The notes below the pieces were generated by a model that searched no databases, was not told the DNA's origin, and saw only the letters and a list, made by a program, of their open reading frames with translations. DNA of 64,000 nt, taken from NCBI GenBank assembly GCA_016125225.1, contig WGME01000014.1, positions 1 to 64,000 of the forward strand. Reading direction: 5' to 3'. This document shows, piece after piece, positions 45,403-55,176 of this stretch. Position 1 is the first letter of the stretch. Each line of letters starts with the position of its first letter. Both the position numbers and the translations under genes were made by a program. Origin of the DNA: a bacterium. GTDB taxonomy: Bacteria; Planctomycetota; Planctomycetia; Planctomycetales; Planctomycetaceae.

Positions 45403-46323
45403 TCACGCCGGATGGAGTTCCGGTTTCAGCCAGACCCAGCTTTTGCCGAGGCGGCCGCCGTAGTTGCCTGCGGAGATTTTCACGAGGCCGGGCGTCTCAA
45501 TGGCGGCGGTAATGGCGGCTTGTGTGGCTGCGGACACCGTTGCCAGATCGTGTCCGTTCAGAATGATTTCCTGAATTGACTGCACATTCGCGGGGACTTC
45601 GGAGGCGTCCCCCAGTTTTTCCCGCAGTGTCGGACAGAAGGGGTGATTCGTGCTCGCAAACAGAAACTTGTAGCTGCTTCCGGCTTTGGAGCCGCTACCG
45701 GCAATGCCACCCGGAAAGGGCATGATCACGCCGGGGACTTTGGCGGCCGCTTCCACACCCCGTTCGGTCGCTTCAAGAGCTGTATCAACGGTTTCGCCGA
45801 AGAACCACAGGTTGCCTCCCATGATGCCATCTTTGAATCCGAAGCGGCGGTCGATCAGAAACTCGCCCCCCATGATCGGTAGCGACCACAGCTTGCGACC
45901 GTAGCGTTCGCAGCGCTCCTGATAGCCATCGCCAAAGAAGGCGATCTTGCGGCCCAATTTGAAGTATGACTCGGTATCGAGTTGATTGAAGCACGCGGTC
46001 GTTGGACAGGTCAGAACATTCTGACTCAGCCGATGCAGCAGCACTTTTTCGAGCCGTTGTTCCCGATCTTTCCAGAACCGGGGAACATGGAACTGCACGA
46101 TGGCACCGGGGCGGCCATCGGGAGTCGCGACAGCCTCATCACCACCGGGACCGACATAACGATCGACTCCGGCTTCGCAGTCGCAGAAGATGCTGCTCGA
46201 GGCGTGCCCGGTGACGGCATCACAGGCATGTTGCAGCCACTTACGATCCCGTGCCGTGATCAGCACCTCCGCATAAATGCTGCGAAAAGCCTCGGCATAG
46301 GTGTCTTCAACAATGGCAGGCAT
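45403..46323 (-). CDS. ftr: Formylmethanofuran:tetrahydromethanopterin formyltransferase
   Basis: 306 residues, recognisable along its whole length as Ftr/FhcD: EDTYAEAFRSIYAEVLITA at the start, ATPDGRPGAIVQFHV, KIAFFGDGYQE, GGEFLIDRRFG, MPFPGGIAGSGSKAGS and ASTNHPFCPTL. It moves a formyl group between methanofuran and tetrahydromethanopterin, part of a C1 route shared by methanogens, methylotrophs and several planctomycetes. The other pathway subunits (fhcA, B, C, mch, fae) are not in the window, so the gene stands apart. It follows the 5-formyl-THF cyclo-ligase gene on the same strand after 100 bases. Confidence 0.92.
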   Translation of the reverse strand: MPAIVEDTYAEAFRSIYAEVLITARDRKWLQHACDAVTGHASSSIFCDCEAGVDRYVGPGGDEAVATPDGRPGAIVQFHVPRFWKDREQRLEKVLLHRLSQNVLTCPTTACFNQLDTESYFKLGRKIAFFGDGYQERCERYGRKLWSLPIMGGEFLIDRRFGFKDGIMGGNLWFFGETVDTALEATERGVEAAAKVPGVIMPFPGGIAGSGSKAGSSYKFLFASTNHPFCPTLREKLGDASEVPANVQSIQEIILNGHDLATVSAATQAAITAAIETPGLVKISAGNYGGRLGKSWVWLKPELHPA

Positions 46324-46423
46324 AGGATGAGCTGAGGGCTAAGAGTTGAGGGTTGAGTGCCAAAACAAGCGTTGATGCATCGGGTGGGATTGAGCAATTA
46401 TACTATCACTTAGCTCTAACCCC

Positions 46424-47038
46424 TTAGCTCTTAGTACTTCCCCGCCCTTTACCCTCATACACCGCGGCCTCGGTGATGACCTTGTCCATGAAGACGTCGT
46501 GGTCCTGCATGGGGATTTCTTCGAACATCTGGCACTCAAAGGCCAAAGCCACCAGCGGGGTTTCGGGCCGAGCGTGTTCGAGGAGTTTGTCGTAGTAACC
46601 CTTACCGTGACCCGTGCGTCCGCCACGGCGATCGAACGCGACACCAGGCACCATGATCAGGTCGATTTCCACGACCGGGATGTTCTTTGCGGCAATGGTG
46701 CGGAGTTCGGGCTTCGGTTCAAGAATCTTGTACATGCCCACCGAGAGTTCATCCATCTGTTCGAGATGGAAGAGTTCAAGTTCGCCATCGACACAGTAAG
46801 GAACGACGATCCGCTTTCCGCTCTGCAAAGCCGCTTCCAGCGAATGCCGCGTACGGACTTCGCTACGGACATCGAGATAGAACAACACCGTTGTGGAAGC
46901 CTGGTATTCCGGCAGGTCCATGAACTTCGCGACGATGGCCTGGCTCAATTCGTCTTTGTTTTCCTGAGCGTTGCGGTTGGCATGGGCCTGTTCACGAATC
47001 TGCTGCTTGCGATCGGCGGAACTCATCACACTGGTCAT
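46424..47038 (-). CDS. 5-formyltetrahydrofolate cyclo-ligase
   Basis: About 204 residues of the YgfA/MTHFS family, which recycles 5-formyl-THF to 5,10-methenyl-THF with ATP. The signature PGVAFDRRGGRTGHGKGYYDKLL is near the C-terminus (DRRGGRTGHGKGYYD is the key part), preceded by IDLIMVPG. Start at 47038 because AGGAGG lies 9 bases upstream; an in-frame ATG at 47056 overlaps that site. Located upstream of ftr on the same strand, so two C1-metabolism genes sit together. Confidence 0.92.
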   Translation of the reverse strand: MTSVMSSADRKQQIREQAHANRNAQENKDELSQAIVAKFMDLPEYQASTTVLFYLDVRSEVRTRHSLEAALQSGKRIVVPYCVDGELELFHLEQMDELSVGMYKILEPKPELRTIAAKNIPVVEIDLIMVPGVAFDRRGGRTGHGKGYYDKLLEHARPETPLVALAFECQMFEEIPMQDHDVFMDKVITEAAVYEGKGRGSTKS

Positions 47039-47047
47039 CTGTGGCGT

Positions 47048-47053
47048 CCTCCT
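47048..47053 (-). promoter_or_regulatory. Ribosome binding site deciding the cyclo-ligase start
   Basis: AGGAGG on the minus strand, 9 bases before the ATG at 47038. It excludes the upstream ATG, which it follows directly. Confidence 0.7.
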
Positions 47054-47240
47054 CATGACGGCGGGCGAGCGTCCAACGCCACCATCCTAACAATCCGGCG
47101 GCAGAGAACCAGCTTACCAGTCTGTTTTGGCATTCCGGCTGTCGAATGCACTGGCGACAAGCGATCTTGCGGGGGACTGAACAATCACCTAGCATCCGCC
47201 CGGCCATGATCCCGCCGCACACTGTGCGAAAAGTGCATCC

Positions 47241-48152
47241 ATGTCCCGCACACCTGACGACCTGCCGGAAGAATATCTGCTTGGCCAGTTCATTCCGCTG
47301 CATTATCACTTCAATATGCTGCAGGATGATGCCCGGATGCTGCCGTTTCAGGAAGCCATCGAACAGATGGTGCCTGTCGGTGGGAAGGTGCTGGAACTCG
47401 GTGGCGGGACGGGTGTGCTGTCGTATTTCGCCGCACAACGGGCCGAGAAAGTCTGGTGTGTGGAACGCAATCCCGCGTTAGCCCGGGCAGCCCGCGGGTT
47501 TCTCGATCAAAATCAGCATGGCGACCGCGTAGAAGTCGTGCAGGCCGATGCGCTCGACTATGTGCCGCCGGAGCCCGTCGATGTGGTGATCTGCGAGATG
47601 CTGCATGTGGCGATGGTGCGGGAAAAGCAGGTGCAGGTGCTGCGGGCATTCAAGGAAAACTATCAGCGCGTGCATGGCCCACGTCTGCCGGTCTTTCTGC
47701 CCGATGCCACCTTGATGGGTTTCCAACTGCTTGAACGCGAGTTCAACTTTCACGGCTACTTCGCTCCCGTGCCGATGTTCCAACACCCCGGCGAGCATCC
47801 CAGCACACACGTGCTCTCCGAACCGCAGTCTTACAGCACGATCTTCTATGGGCGCGATATCCCGACCCGTTTCGAATGGGATGGTGAAGTGGTCGTTCAA
47901 CACGCCGGGGAACTGAACGCTCTGGGTTTTCTGACGAACAATTTCCTGGCATTTCTGTTACGGGAACAACGGGCCATCACCTGGATGATGAGCCAACTGG
48001 TCCTGCCGCTGCCGGAACCACTGCAAGTCCGCCCTGGTGACATGGTGGCCATCCGCCTGTCCTACGACGCAGGCTGTCCCCTGGAACATCTGCAGGAGAG
48101 CCTGCAAGTTGAGCGGGCTGCGGTGCAAATGCCACGTCGCCGCGCAGCTTAA
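47241..48152 (+). CDS. PRMT-like SAM-dependent methyltransferase
   Basis: 303 residues. The SAM motif VLELGGGTGVLSYFAAQ is near 49-65, with WCVERNP (motif II acidic residue) and VVQADALDY after it. VICEMLHVAMVREKQ resembles the double-Glu loop of protein arginine methyltransferases, and the C-terminal half is beta-rich like the PRMT barrel. Substrate unknown; arginine methylation in this organism would need testing. It is divergent from the cyclo-ligase gene. Confidence 0.75.
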   Translation: MSRTPDDLPEEYLLGQFIPLHYHFNMLQDDARMLPFQEAIEQMVPVGGKVLELGGGTGVLSYFAAQRAEKVWCVERNPALARAARGFLDQNQHGDRVEVVQADALDYVPPEPVDVVICEMLHVAMVREKQVQVLRAFKENYQRVHGPRLPVFLPDATLMGFQLLEREFNFHGYFAPVPMFQHPGEHPSTHVLSEPQSYSTIFYGRDIPTRFEWDGEVVVQHAGELNALGFLTNNFLAFLLREQRAITWMMSQLVLPLPEPLQVRPGDMVAIRLSYDAGCPLEHLQESLQVERAAVQMPRRRAA

Positions 48153-48281
48153 ACCATTCACGATCATCTCTGATGAAAGAATCGTGAATCGTTCTCCAGC
48201 AACGCCGCACCGTTCGCAATCCCTGCCGATTCGCGTCATAATCCCACCACAAACTGGGTTGGACTTCGGCGGGGGTACATC

Positions 48282-50117
48282 ATGGGGAACATGGCATTCA
48301 GGCAGGTGTTTAGCCAAGGAGTGCTGGCACTCTGCTTTGTCGGTCTGAGTCTTGTGGGAGTTGCTACAGCGGCTGACCGCAAACCCAATGTGATTCTGAT
48401 CGTCGCAGACGACTTGGGGGGCAGCGACCTTGGCTGCTACGGCAGCACATTCCACCGTACCCCGGAGTTGGATCAGTTAGCCGCTGATGGGGTGCGGTTC
48501 ACTCAGGCTTATGCGGCTTGCCCGGTCTGTTCACCGACGCGGGCAGCGATCATGACCGGCAAGTATCCCGCGCGGCTGCATCTAACAGATTGGCTGCCGG
48601 GGCGGGGCAATCGGCCTGATCAATCGCTGAATCGTCCGGAAATCCGTCAGCAGTTGCCGCTTGAAGAAACCACGCTGGCCGAGATCTTCCAGACGGCCGG
48701 ATACGCCACGTGTCACATCGGCAAATGGCACCTGGGGGGTGAGGGCTTCGGTCCGTTGGAACAGGGCTTTGCGGTCAACATCGCGGGTGATCATACCGGC
48801 ACGCCGCTCAGTTACTTTGCCCCCTTCGCCCGTAACGGTCGGCAGATGCGTGGCCTGGAGAATGCCGAACCGGGCGAGTACCTGACGCCGCGACTCACCA
48901 CGGAGGCCGAACGGTTTATCACCGAGCATCAGGAGCAACCGTTCTTTCTCTATTTCCCGCACTATGCCGTGCACACACCAATGATGGCACCCGCGGAATT
49001 GGTGGAACAGTTTCCGGCGGAATCGGCTTTCGTCGGCAAACAGAACAACCCGATCTATGCCGCGATGCTGCTGGCGGTGGACCAATCTGTCGGGCGGCTC
49101 CGTAAGAAACTGACCGAACTGAAACTGGCGGAGAATACGCTCATCGTGTTCACATCGGACAATGGTGGCCTGTCGGTCGTGGAAGGCCCGAAGACCCCAG
49201 CGACTTCGAATGTTCCCTTCCGCGAGGGTAAAGGCTGGCTCTACGAGGGCGGCGTGCGGGCACCGTTAATCATCAGCGGTCCCGGTGTCGCGAAGCCCGG
49301 TCGGACTACCGATCAGGTAGCTAGCAGCTACGATTTGCTGCCGACATTGTGCCAACTCTGCGGGCTGACGGTTCCCGCAGACATCGATGGAGTCGAACTG
49401 TCGGCGGTGATCGCCGGTGAAGCCATACAGCCTCGGGAACTCTACTGGCACTATCCGCACTACAGCAATCAGGGGGGGCACCCCGGGGCGGCGATCCGCG
49501 CGGGAGACTACAAGCTGATCGAGTTCTATGACACGGGCCGCAAGGAACTGTTCGATCTCGCAAAAGATGCCCGCGAGGGCCGCAATCTAGCCCCTGATAT
49601 GCCCGAGATGGTCGCGGAACTGAGTCACAAGCTCGACGCATGGCGGACCGCCGTTGATGCGCAAATGATGACTCCGAACCCGGCTTATAAACCAAATCCG
49701 CAAGCTCCGGATGGCAGCATCACCATGCCCGCGAAGTCGGCTCGTGTCACCGGTGCCCAACTGCGATACGAACCCTTTCCGCATAAGAACACGTTGGGCT
49801 ACTGGTTCATTCCCGAAGACGCGGCTCATTTCGAGTTCACCGTCACCAAACCGGGAACGTTCGATGTCGAAGGGCTCATTGGTTGCGGCAACGGTAGCGG
49901 GGGCAGCGAAGTGGAATTCCGCTTCGGCGATCAGATTTTGAAGCTCACCGTTCCGGAAACCGGGGGCTTCCAACAGTTCCGCCCTTTGCCGCTCGGCCAG
50001 GTCGTCTTCCCTGAAGCAGGCCGGTACTCCCTCACAGTTCAACCCGTCAAGAAACCGGGGCCAGCCGTGATGGATCTGCGGCAGGTGACACTGCGTCTGG
50101 CCCCTGCCAAATCTTGA
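48282..50117 (+). CDS. Secreted sulfatase with extra C-terminal beta domain
   Basis: 611 residues: a signal peptide (VLALCFVGLSLVGVATAA) and an arylsulfatase A-type core. Metal ligands lie in LIVADDLGGSDLGCYG; the formylglycine site is CSPTR within VCSPTRAAIMTGKYPARL, so an FGE is needed. The later FTSDNGG motif completes the metal site. Residues from about 495 onward (after GSITMPAKSARVTG) form a separate beta-sandwich-like domain that could bind glycan. Planctomycetes use many sulfatases on marine-type sulfated polysaccharides; the specific substrate is unknown. Confidence 0.9.
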   Translation: MGNMAFRQVFSQGVLALCFVGLSLVGVATAADRKPNVILIVADDLGGSDLGCYGSTFHRTPELDQLAADGVRFTQAYAACPVCSPTRAAIMTGKYPARLHLTDWLPGRGNRPDQSLNRPEIRQQLPLEETTLAEIFQTAGYATCHIGKWHLGGEGFGPLEQGFAVNIAGDHTGTPLSYFAPFARNGRQMRGLENAEPGEYLTPRLTTEAERFITEHQEQPFFLYFPHYAVHTPMMAPAELVEQFPAESAFVGKQNNPIYAAMLLAVDQSVGRLRKKLTELKLAENTLIVFTSDNGGLSVVEGPKTPATSNVPFREGKGWLYEGGVRAPLIISGPGVAKPGRTTDQVASSYDLLPTLCQLCGLTVPADIDGVELSAVIAGEAIQPRELYWHYPHYSNQGGHPGAAIRAGDYKLIEFYDTGRKELFDLAKDAREGRNLAPDMPEMVAELSHKLDAWRTAVDAQMMTPNPAYKPNPQAPDGSITMPAKSARVTGAQLRYEPFPHKNTLGYWFIPEDAAHFEFTVTKPGTFDVEGLIGCGNGSGGSEVEFRFGDQILKLTVPETGGFQQFRPLPLGQVVFPEAGRYSLTVQPVKKPGPAVMDLRQVTLRLAPAKS

Positions 50118-50158
50118 TCGCCTGATAGTGATTTTGTAGATCTATACGGAGCCTTGGA

Positions 50159-50989
50159 ATGACTTGCTGGATGACACGGGGACTGTGCCTGGCAGTTCTC
50201 ATTTCGGAATGGACCATGACCGTTACGGCCGCAGAGAAGTCGATGGTGGAAATCGTGGGACACCGCGGTGCATCGTTTGATGCTCCGGAAAACACGATGT
50301 CGGCGATTCGATTGGCTTGGGAACAACAAGCCGATGGAGTCGAGTTCGATGTCTGGCTGTCGAAAGATGGCCAGATCGTTCTGCATCACGACAAAGACAC
50401 GAAGAAGACTGCGGGCGTTGAGAAGCGGGTCGATGCCCAGACCCTTGCTGAGTTGCAGAAACTCGATTTCGGAGCCTGGAAATCGCCAAAATATCAGGGC
50501 GAACCGATCGCCTTGCTACCCGAAGCTCTGGCCAGTATCCCGAAGGGTAAGCGAGTCTTCATCGAAGTGAAGTGTGGGTCGGAGATTGTTCCCGAATTGA
50601 CTCGGATTCTGTATAAAGCTCAACGTCCCGCGAGTGAAACCGCGATCATCAGCTTCTCGGAAGAGGTCTGTGCCGCCTGCGTGAAAGCCTACCCCGACCT
50701 GAAAGTTTACTGGATCGTCTCATTGAAGTACGACAAGGCGACCGGGAGCTGGAATCACACCGCTGACGAGTTGATTACCACGGCGAAGAAGTTGCAGGTT
50801 CATGGTCTCGATCTGCAGGCCTGCGATTTGATCACCCCAACCTTCGGCAAGCAGGTCCTCGACAGCGACCTCGAACTCTACGTCTGGACCGTGAACGACC
50901 TTGCGTTGGCCAAACAGATGATCGCCGCCGGTGTGCAGGGCATTACGACCGACAAGCCCGGTTGGTTGAAGGCAGAATTGGGAGAGTAG
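50159..50989 (+). CDS. Glycerophosphodiester phosphodiesterase, exported
   Basis: 276 residues with an N-terminal signal peptide. GDPD TIM-barrel motifs: VGHRGASFDAPENTMSAI (catalytic His), GVEFDVWLSKDGQIVLHHDKD (metal-binding Glu/Asp and second His) and IEVKCG. The C-terminal VWTVND and GITTDKPG are also typical. It hydrolyses glycerophosphodiesters to glycerol-3-phosphate and an alcohol, here probably in the periplasm. It lies 41 bases behind the sulfatase gene and may be co-transcribed. Confidence 0.9.
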   Translation: MTCWMTRGLCLAVLISEWTMTVTAAEKSMVEIVGHRGASFDAPENTMSAIRLAWEQQADGVEFDVWLSKDGQIVLHHDKDTKKTAGVEKRVDAQTLAELQKLDFGAWKSPKYQGEPIALLPEALASIPKGKRVFIEVKCGSEIVPELTRILYKAQRPASETAIISFSEEVCAACVKAYPDLKVYWIVSLKYDKATGSWNHTADELITTAKKLQVHGLDLQACDLITPTFGKQVLDSDLELYVWTVNDLALAKQMIAAGVQGITTDKPGWLKAELGE

Positions 50990-51037
50990 TCGCTTCGATC
51001 TTTGCCTGATTCCTGACACCTTCGACTTGATACCTGC

Positions 51038-52675
51038 TTAAAGCACCGAGAAATAGTTATCCACGGCGAAATCGAAGGCTTCGGGGGTCATGACTTTCGG
51101 AAGGCAGCGGTAGGTGCAGTAGTTCCGTACCTGCAACAGCAGGTCGCGTGGCTGACACGAGCGAAACGGGCGATTGACACCGAGGTAGTGTGTCTGGACG
51201 AGATGTTCCACCGCTTCCGGATTGTACTGAAAGCCCATTTTGGGAGCGATTCGCCGGATGATTTCCTTGAATTCGTCAACGGTGGGGTCCACCACCTGAA
51301 TCTTGTAGGGAATGCGGCGCAGAAACGCCCCGTCAACCAGATCTTTGGGTTCGAGATTGGTCGAAAAGATGATGAGCTGGTCGAACGGCACCTGCACCTT
51401 CTTACCGCTGGGCAGGTTCAAAAAGTCGTAGCGTTTTTCGAGAGGCACAATCCAGCGATTCAAGAGTTCGTCAACCGGCATGCGTTGGCGGCCGAAATCG
51501 TCGATGACCAATGTGCCGCAATTGCTCTTCAGTTGCAGGGGCGATTCACAGATGCGAGTGCTGGGGTTCAGCGTGACTTCCAGTTGTGCCATCGTCAGTT
51601 CGCCCCCCGCGATGACGGTCGGCCGCACAATCTGCACCCACCGTGGATCGACCCCGGAAAGATCGAACAGGCCGGTACTCTGTTCGGCAGAGATTTCGTC
51701 GTGAATTCCAGGGTCAAAGACGCGAATGATTTCGCCTTCGACACCCAGGGCTCGCGGAATCCAGATGGTTGACCCGAAACATTTCGTGATGCGTTCGGCG
51801 ATGCTGGTTTTGCCATTCCCCGGTTCACCGAACAGGAACATGCCTCGGCCGGAGTTAATGGCCGGCCCCAGGCGATTCAGCATATCCTCGTTGATCAAAA
51901 GATCGGAAAACGATTCCCGCAGATTTTCTTCGGTCGCTTGCTGCTTCGCGATCGACTGGGCTTCCATCGCTTTCAGATACTGCCGGAGAGGCACCGGCGC
52001 CGCACCGAAATACGTGCATTCCTCGAAATAACGGCGGGCACGTTCGCGACCGAAATCAGTGATGCCGTATTGATAGTCCCCCATCTCGGCCGAGCCGGAA
52101 TACATCAATAGCTGATCGCGCTTGAGCAGCTTCAGAATCGGATCGATGAGGCCGAAGGGCAATTTAATCTGCAACGCAATGCCGCGGCCCGAAGCTGATC
52201 CCTTCGAGAACAGGAACTTGAGAATCAGACGTTCAACATCGTCAGGCGAGATGCCCGCGTCTTCCAGACTCTCCGGGCAAGGGGGATAGTAAGCCTCTTC
52301 TTCCGCGGCCCGTTGGCTCCCCAGCAGCGACTTCACGCGATCGAACAAGGCGGAGATGCGTTTCTCATCCGTCGACAACGGCGGCAAGTTGTCCGAAGTG
52401 TTGACGGTTGGCTCAGCCTCTGTCGCTGATGTCTCGGACTGAGTCTCAGGCTGGGTCGCTGCTGCGACTTCCACATGATCATCAACCACCGGTATTGCGG
52501 GCTGTTCGACAGCTTTCTCTGAGGCTGGGGCGGCCTTCTCATCCAAGTCGGAGAAGTCGAGTGGCATCTCCTTGACCGCGCGCAGAACAGCGCTGGCTAA
52601 CTCGGCGGCCGAGGAACGTCCTTTTCCGTTCGAAGGCTTCTTGCCCGGCTGCTGTGTCGATGACGGTCCGCTCAT
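51038..52675 (-). CDS. AAA-type ATPase, unknown function
   Basis: 545 residues. The N-terminal 150 are acidic, Ala/Thr/Glu-rich and probably disordered. A winged-helix-like stretch (about 130-230) is followed by the AAA core: Walker [10 protein letters not shown] near 283, Walker [10 protein letters not shown], sensor-1-like IIFSTNLEP and a C-terminal helical lid. Seems typical of a conserved planctomycete family with no assigned role; chaperone-like or regulatory remodelling is a guess. No obvious partner gene is adjacent. Confidence 0.7.
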   Translation of the reverse strand: MSGPSSTQQPGKKPSNGKGRSSAAELASAVLRAVKEMPLDFSDLDEKAAPASEKAVEQPAIPVVDDHVEVAAATQPETQSETSATEAEPTVNTSDNLPPLSTDEKRISALFDRVKSLLGSQRAAEEEAYYPPCPESLEDAGISPDDVERLILKFLFSKGSASGRGIALQIKLPFGLIDPILKLLKRDQLLMYSGSAEMGDYQYGITDFGRERARRYFEECTYFGAAPVPLRQYLKAMEAQSIAKQQATEENLRESFSDLLINEDMLNRLGPAINSGRGMFLFGEPGNGKTSIAERITKCFGSTIWIPRALGVEGEIIRVFDPGIHDEISAEQSTGLFDLSGVDPRWVQIVRPTVIAGGELTMAQLEVTLNPSTRICESPLQLKSNCGTLVIDDFGRQRMPVDELLNRWIVPLEKRYDFLNLPSGKKVQVPFDQLIIFSTNLEPKDLVDGAFLRRIPYKIQVVDPTVDEFKEIIRRIAPKMGFQYNPEAVEHLVQTHYLGVNRPFRSCQPRDLLLQVRNYCTYRCLPKVMTPEAFDFAVDNYFSVL

Positions 52676-52845
52676 GCCGCGAATTTCTGACTGCAGGGAC
52701 TGGTGACCACGCCGGCTCGAATGGCCGCGCTCGCTGCCGAAACCTAGGTCACAGTCGGCTCGTGGTCAAATCGCAACCGTGGCACAACCGGTATCATCGT
52801 CAGGGATGGTCCAAACGATCCTCAAGGCCATGTCTGAAGAAGCGA

Positions 52846-53136
52846 CTACTCGACGACATCCGACAATCGCGAGAGGCTGACGATATCGTCGAGGCGAACG
52901 GAAACACGGTGGCGGTTACAGCGGATACCATGCCTACGGGCTTCGAGCACATAAAGTTCCCGCGTGGTTTTGCTGTCACGTAGATCATGCACATCCGCGT
53001 CAAGTAACGTCACAAAAAGCGTATCGGCCTGCTCCAGCGTTCCCAGAATCACATACGGGCTGCCCAGGTCGAGAACCAAGGCCTCGCCAACCAGACTGCT
53101 CCAGAACGATGACTCCGGATTGATGGGCGCAATCAT
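52846..53136 (-). CDS. Hypothetical small protein
   Basis: 96 residues, mostly beta (ALVLDLGSPYVILGTLEQAD, TLFVTLLDADVHDLRDS, RVSVRLDDIVSLSRL), which suggests a small barrel. The D...DI...LSRL ending recurs in planctomycete hypothetical proteins. Unknown function. It sits 33 bases downstream of the monooxygenase-like gene on the same strand. Confidence 0.55.
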   Translation of the reverse strand: MIAPINPESSFWSSLVGEALVLDLGSPYVILGTLEQADTLFVTLLDADVHDLRDSKTTRELYVLEARRHGIRCNRHRVSVRLDDIVSLSRLSDVVE

Positions 53137-53169
53137 GCAACAGTCCTATCGCCAATCGAGGGCAGGGGC

Positions 53170-53481
53170 TTACTGCGGCTCTGTCAGAATGTGAAGCTGG
53201 CTACCCGCAATGAGGTCTTTGACGCGTTCGCGGTATGGAGTCATGTGTGGTGCGACGAGATGGGCTTCGAGATCAGCGAGCGTTGTCCATTTCTCGACAA
53301 TCATCACCACGTTTTCGCCCAACTTCTTTTGCCGGGTGAGCGGAGTTTCCATATCGATGGTTGGCCCATACTCGATGCAGCCCTGTTCAGCATGCACGGA
53401 GGGCATCAGCTTTCGGAATTCCTCTAGAAAGGCTTCCCGCTTGCCTGGGTGCGTTTCGATCTGAGCCAGAACGATGACCAT
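53170..53481 (-). CDS. Antibiotic biosynthesis monooxygenase-like (YgiN/ABM) protein
   Basis: 103 residues, ferredoxin-like dimeric alpha/beta barrel of the ABM family: VIVLAQIETHPGKREAFLEEF, then GCIEYGPTID, FxxEKWTTLADLEAHL-like VEKWTTLADLEAHLVAPH. Members act on quinols or as heme-degrading enzymes, or have unknown roles. Substrate cannot be said from the sequence. Confidence 0.8.
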   Translation of the reverse strand: MVIVLAQIETHPGKREAFLEEFRKLMPSVHAEQGCIEYGPTIDMETPLTRQKKLGENVVMIVEKWTTLADLEAHLVAPHMTPYRERVKDLIAGSQLHILTEPQ

Positions 53482-53550
53482 ATATTAAATCTCGATGGAT
53501 GGGCCGAAGTGTTGTGCTGTGGAATCTTGGTCGACACCGAACCTGTGATC

Positions 53551-54657
53551 TTACGAAGCCCGCAGGTGGCGGTACAACTCGACGTGGCGTTCGACCATTC
53601 TCTCGATTGTAAATTCCGTCTGCATGCGGACCTGTCCGGCAGTCCCGAGTCGTGCTGCCAAGCCGGGTTCATCGATAAGACACCGGGTGAATTGCATCAA
53701 CCCCACCGGATCGCCGACGCGCACGAGAAACCCCTGTTCATCGGGAGTCACGAGATATCGATTGGGAGGAATCTCCGTGGCGACCACGGGCAGTCCCGCC
53801 GCCATGGCTTCCATCAAACTGTTCGACAGGCCTTCAAAGCTGCTGGCCAACCAGAAGACATCGCCCGCGGCCAGCCATTTCGTCGCATCGTCACGGTGTC
53901 CCAGAAAATGGACCATAGACTGGGCATCGACACTGGCCGCAAATTCTTCCAACCGTGTCCGCTCGGGACCGTCTCCAATGACGAGGAGATGGACCTGCGG
54001 ACGGATCTGCCACAGGGTAATCGCTCCCCAGATCAGATCGCGGACCCGTTTTTGCTCTGCCAGACGGCCGATGGAAACAATCACATAAGCCGATTCGGGA
54101 ATGCCTAACGACGCCAGCAATCGAGCCCGTTGACTGCGGTCGATTGCAATAGGCTCGACACCGTTGGGAATGCAGTGGCAACGCTCGGCTGGCATCCCCA
54201 GTTGGGCATAAAACTCGACCACACTTGGCGAATTGCCGATCAGCACGTCGGTCCGAGGAATCAACTGGCGATCAACCCACAATTGCCACCCGGCTTTCCA
54301 GGAATCGACACAGCGTTCCGAAACCACACGCTTCACGGGAGTCTCCGGCGGTAAGGCCAACCGCCCATAGGCATGAGCCGCGAACAGCCAGGTATGCAGG
54401 ATATCGGGGGGATGCTGTCGCAATTCCTGTCGCAGCCGTTGCCAGGCCCATGGATCACATTTCCAGCGTTTGCCGATGACAGTCACTGGAATATCAGCAT
54501 CAGCGAGCACGGCCGCAAAGGGTCCCCCACGGGTGAGTGCGATGACTCGTGGTTGAAATTCCTCGCGAGGCAAGCGTGTGGCCAGCCAGGTGAGCTGCTT
54601 CTCCGCTCCGGACTGGTCCAAAGTCGGAATGAGATATGTAATCCGGGTGGCCGTCAC
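53551..54657 (-). CDS. Glycosyltransferase, family 4 type
   Basis: About 368 residues, GT-B fold. The N-terminal half has ITYLIPTLDQSGAEKQLT (glycine-rich acceptor loop) and DILHTWLFAAHAYGRLA; the donor-binding end carries VIGDGPERTRLEEFA and EGLSNSLMEAMAAGLPVVATE (key residues E and the GLPV turn). Retaining transferase for envelope or exopolysaccharide sugars is likely; the donor is unknown. The upstream in-frame start is TTG; GTG at 54657 is preferred. Confidence 0.8.
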   Translation of the reverse strand: MTATRITYLIPTLDQSGAEKQLTWLATRLPREEFQPRVIALTRGGPFAAVLADADIPVTVIGKRWKCDPWAWQRLRQELRQHPPDILHTWLFAAHAYGRLALPPETPVKRVVSERCVDSWKAGWQLWVDRQLIPRTDVLIGNSPSVVEFYAQLGMPAERCHCIPNGVEPIAIDRSQRARLLASLGIPESAYVIVSIGRLAEQKRVRDLIWGAITLWQIRPQVHLLVIGDGPERTRLEEFAASVDAQSMVHFLGHRDDATKWLAAGDVFWLASSFEGLSNSLMEAMAAGLPVVATEIPPNRYLVTPDEQGFLVRVGDPVGLMQFTRCLIDEPGLAARLGTAGQVRMQTEFTIERMVERHVELYRHLRAS

Positions 54658-54827
54658 AACGCGAAATCTCGGAAAGGGTTCGGACAATGTCCCCGCTCAA
54701 TGTGGCAGAATCTCCACAATCTTCAAGTCCATTCCTGTTTTCGGGAGGGAGTTACGCCCAGTGTGAGATATCCGAGTCTCAACAACTCCCCAAATTTGAG
54801 AATCTTCGGGACCAGGACCTTGCAGCT

Positions 54828-54856
54828 TTGACAGGTTCACAGGACAACCTTAGACT
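54828..54856 (+). promoter_or_regulatory. Sigma70-type promoter for the atp operon
   Basis: TTGACA (54828-54833), an exact 17-base spacer and TAGACT (54851-54856, 4 of 6 match to TATAAT). It lies about 80 bases before the GTG of atpZ and is the only strong match I found in this intergenic stretch. Confidence 0.55.
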
Positions 54857-54936
54857 GCCAACGCCTTCCACAAGGTTCTCGCTCAACGTGTCTTAAGCCG
54901 GGCAGCGGTTGCTACCAAGCCGAGCAAGAAGAGTGA

Positions 54937-55176
54937 GTGATCGAAGGGAACCCAAACGTGACTCGCCCTGTTGATTCACGGCGGTCCGGTTCAAACCAAG
55001 GGTATGTCTGGGCAAGCCGTGCGACGAATATCGCCGCAGTCGGTGTTGTGCCGCCAGCCTTGGGGTATTGGGCAGATCAGTCCTGGGGGACATTTCCCTG
55101 GCTGCTGATTGTCGGGGGGGCCTTCGGTTTTGCGTTGTTGATGCTGGAAATTTTGAAGTTGAGTCGCCCGCGATGA
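54937..55176 (+). CDS. atpZ: ATP synthase accessory protein AtpZ
   Basis: 79 residues with two hydrophobic helices (ATNIAAVGVVPPALGYWAD and FPWLLIVGGAFGFALLMLEIL). This matches AtpZ, a small F0 accessory subunit that commonly precedes atpI in atp operons. The start is a GTG after AAGAAGAG. Its TGA overlaps the next start by 4 bases (ATGA), so the two are coupled. First gene of the ten-gene operon. Confidence 0.75.
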   Translation: MIEGNPNVTRPVDSRRSGSNQGYVWASRATNIAAVGVVPPALGYWADQSWGTFPWLLIVGGAFGFALLMLEILKLSRPR

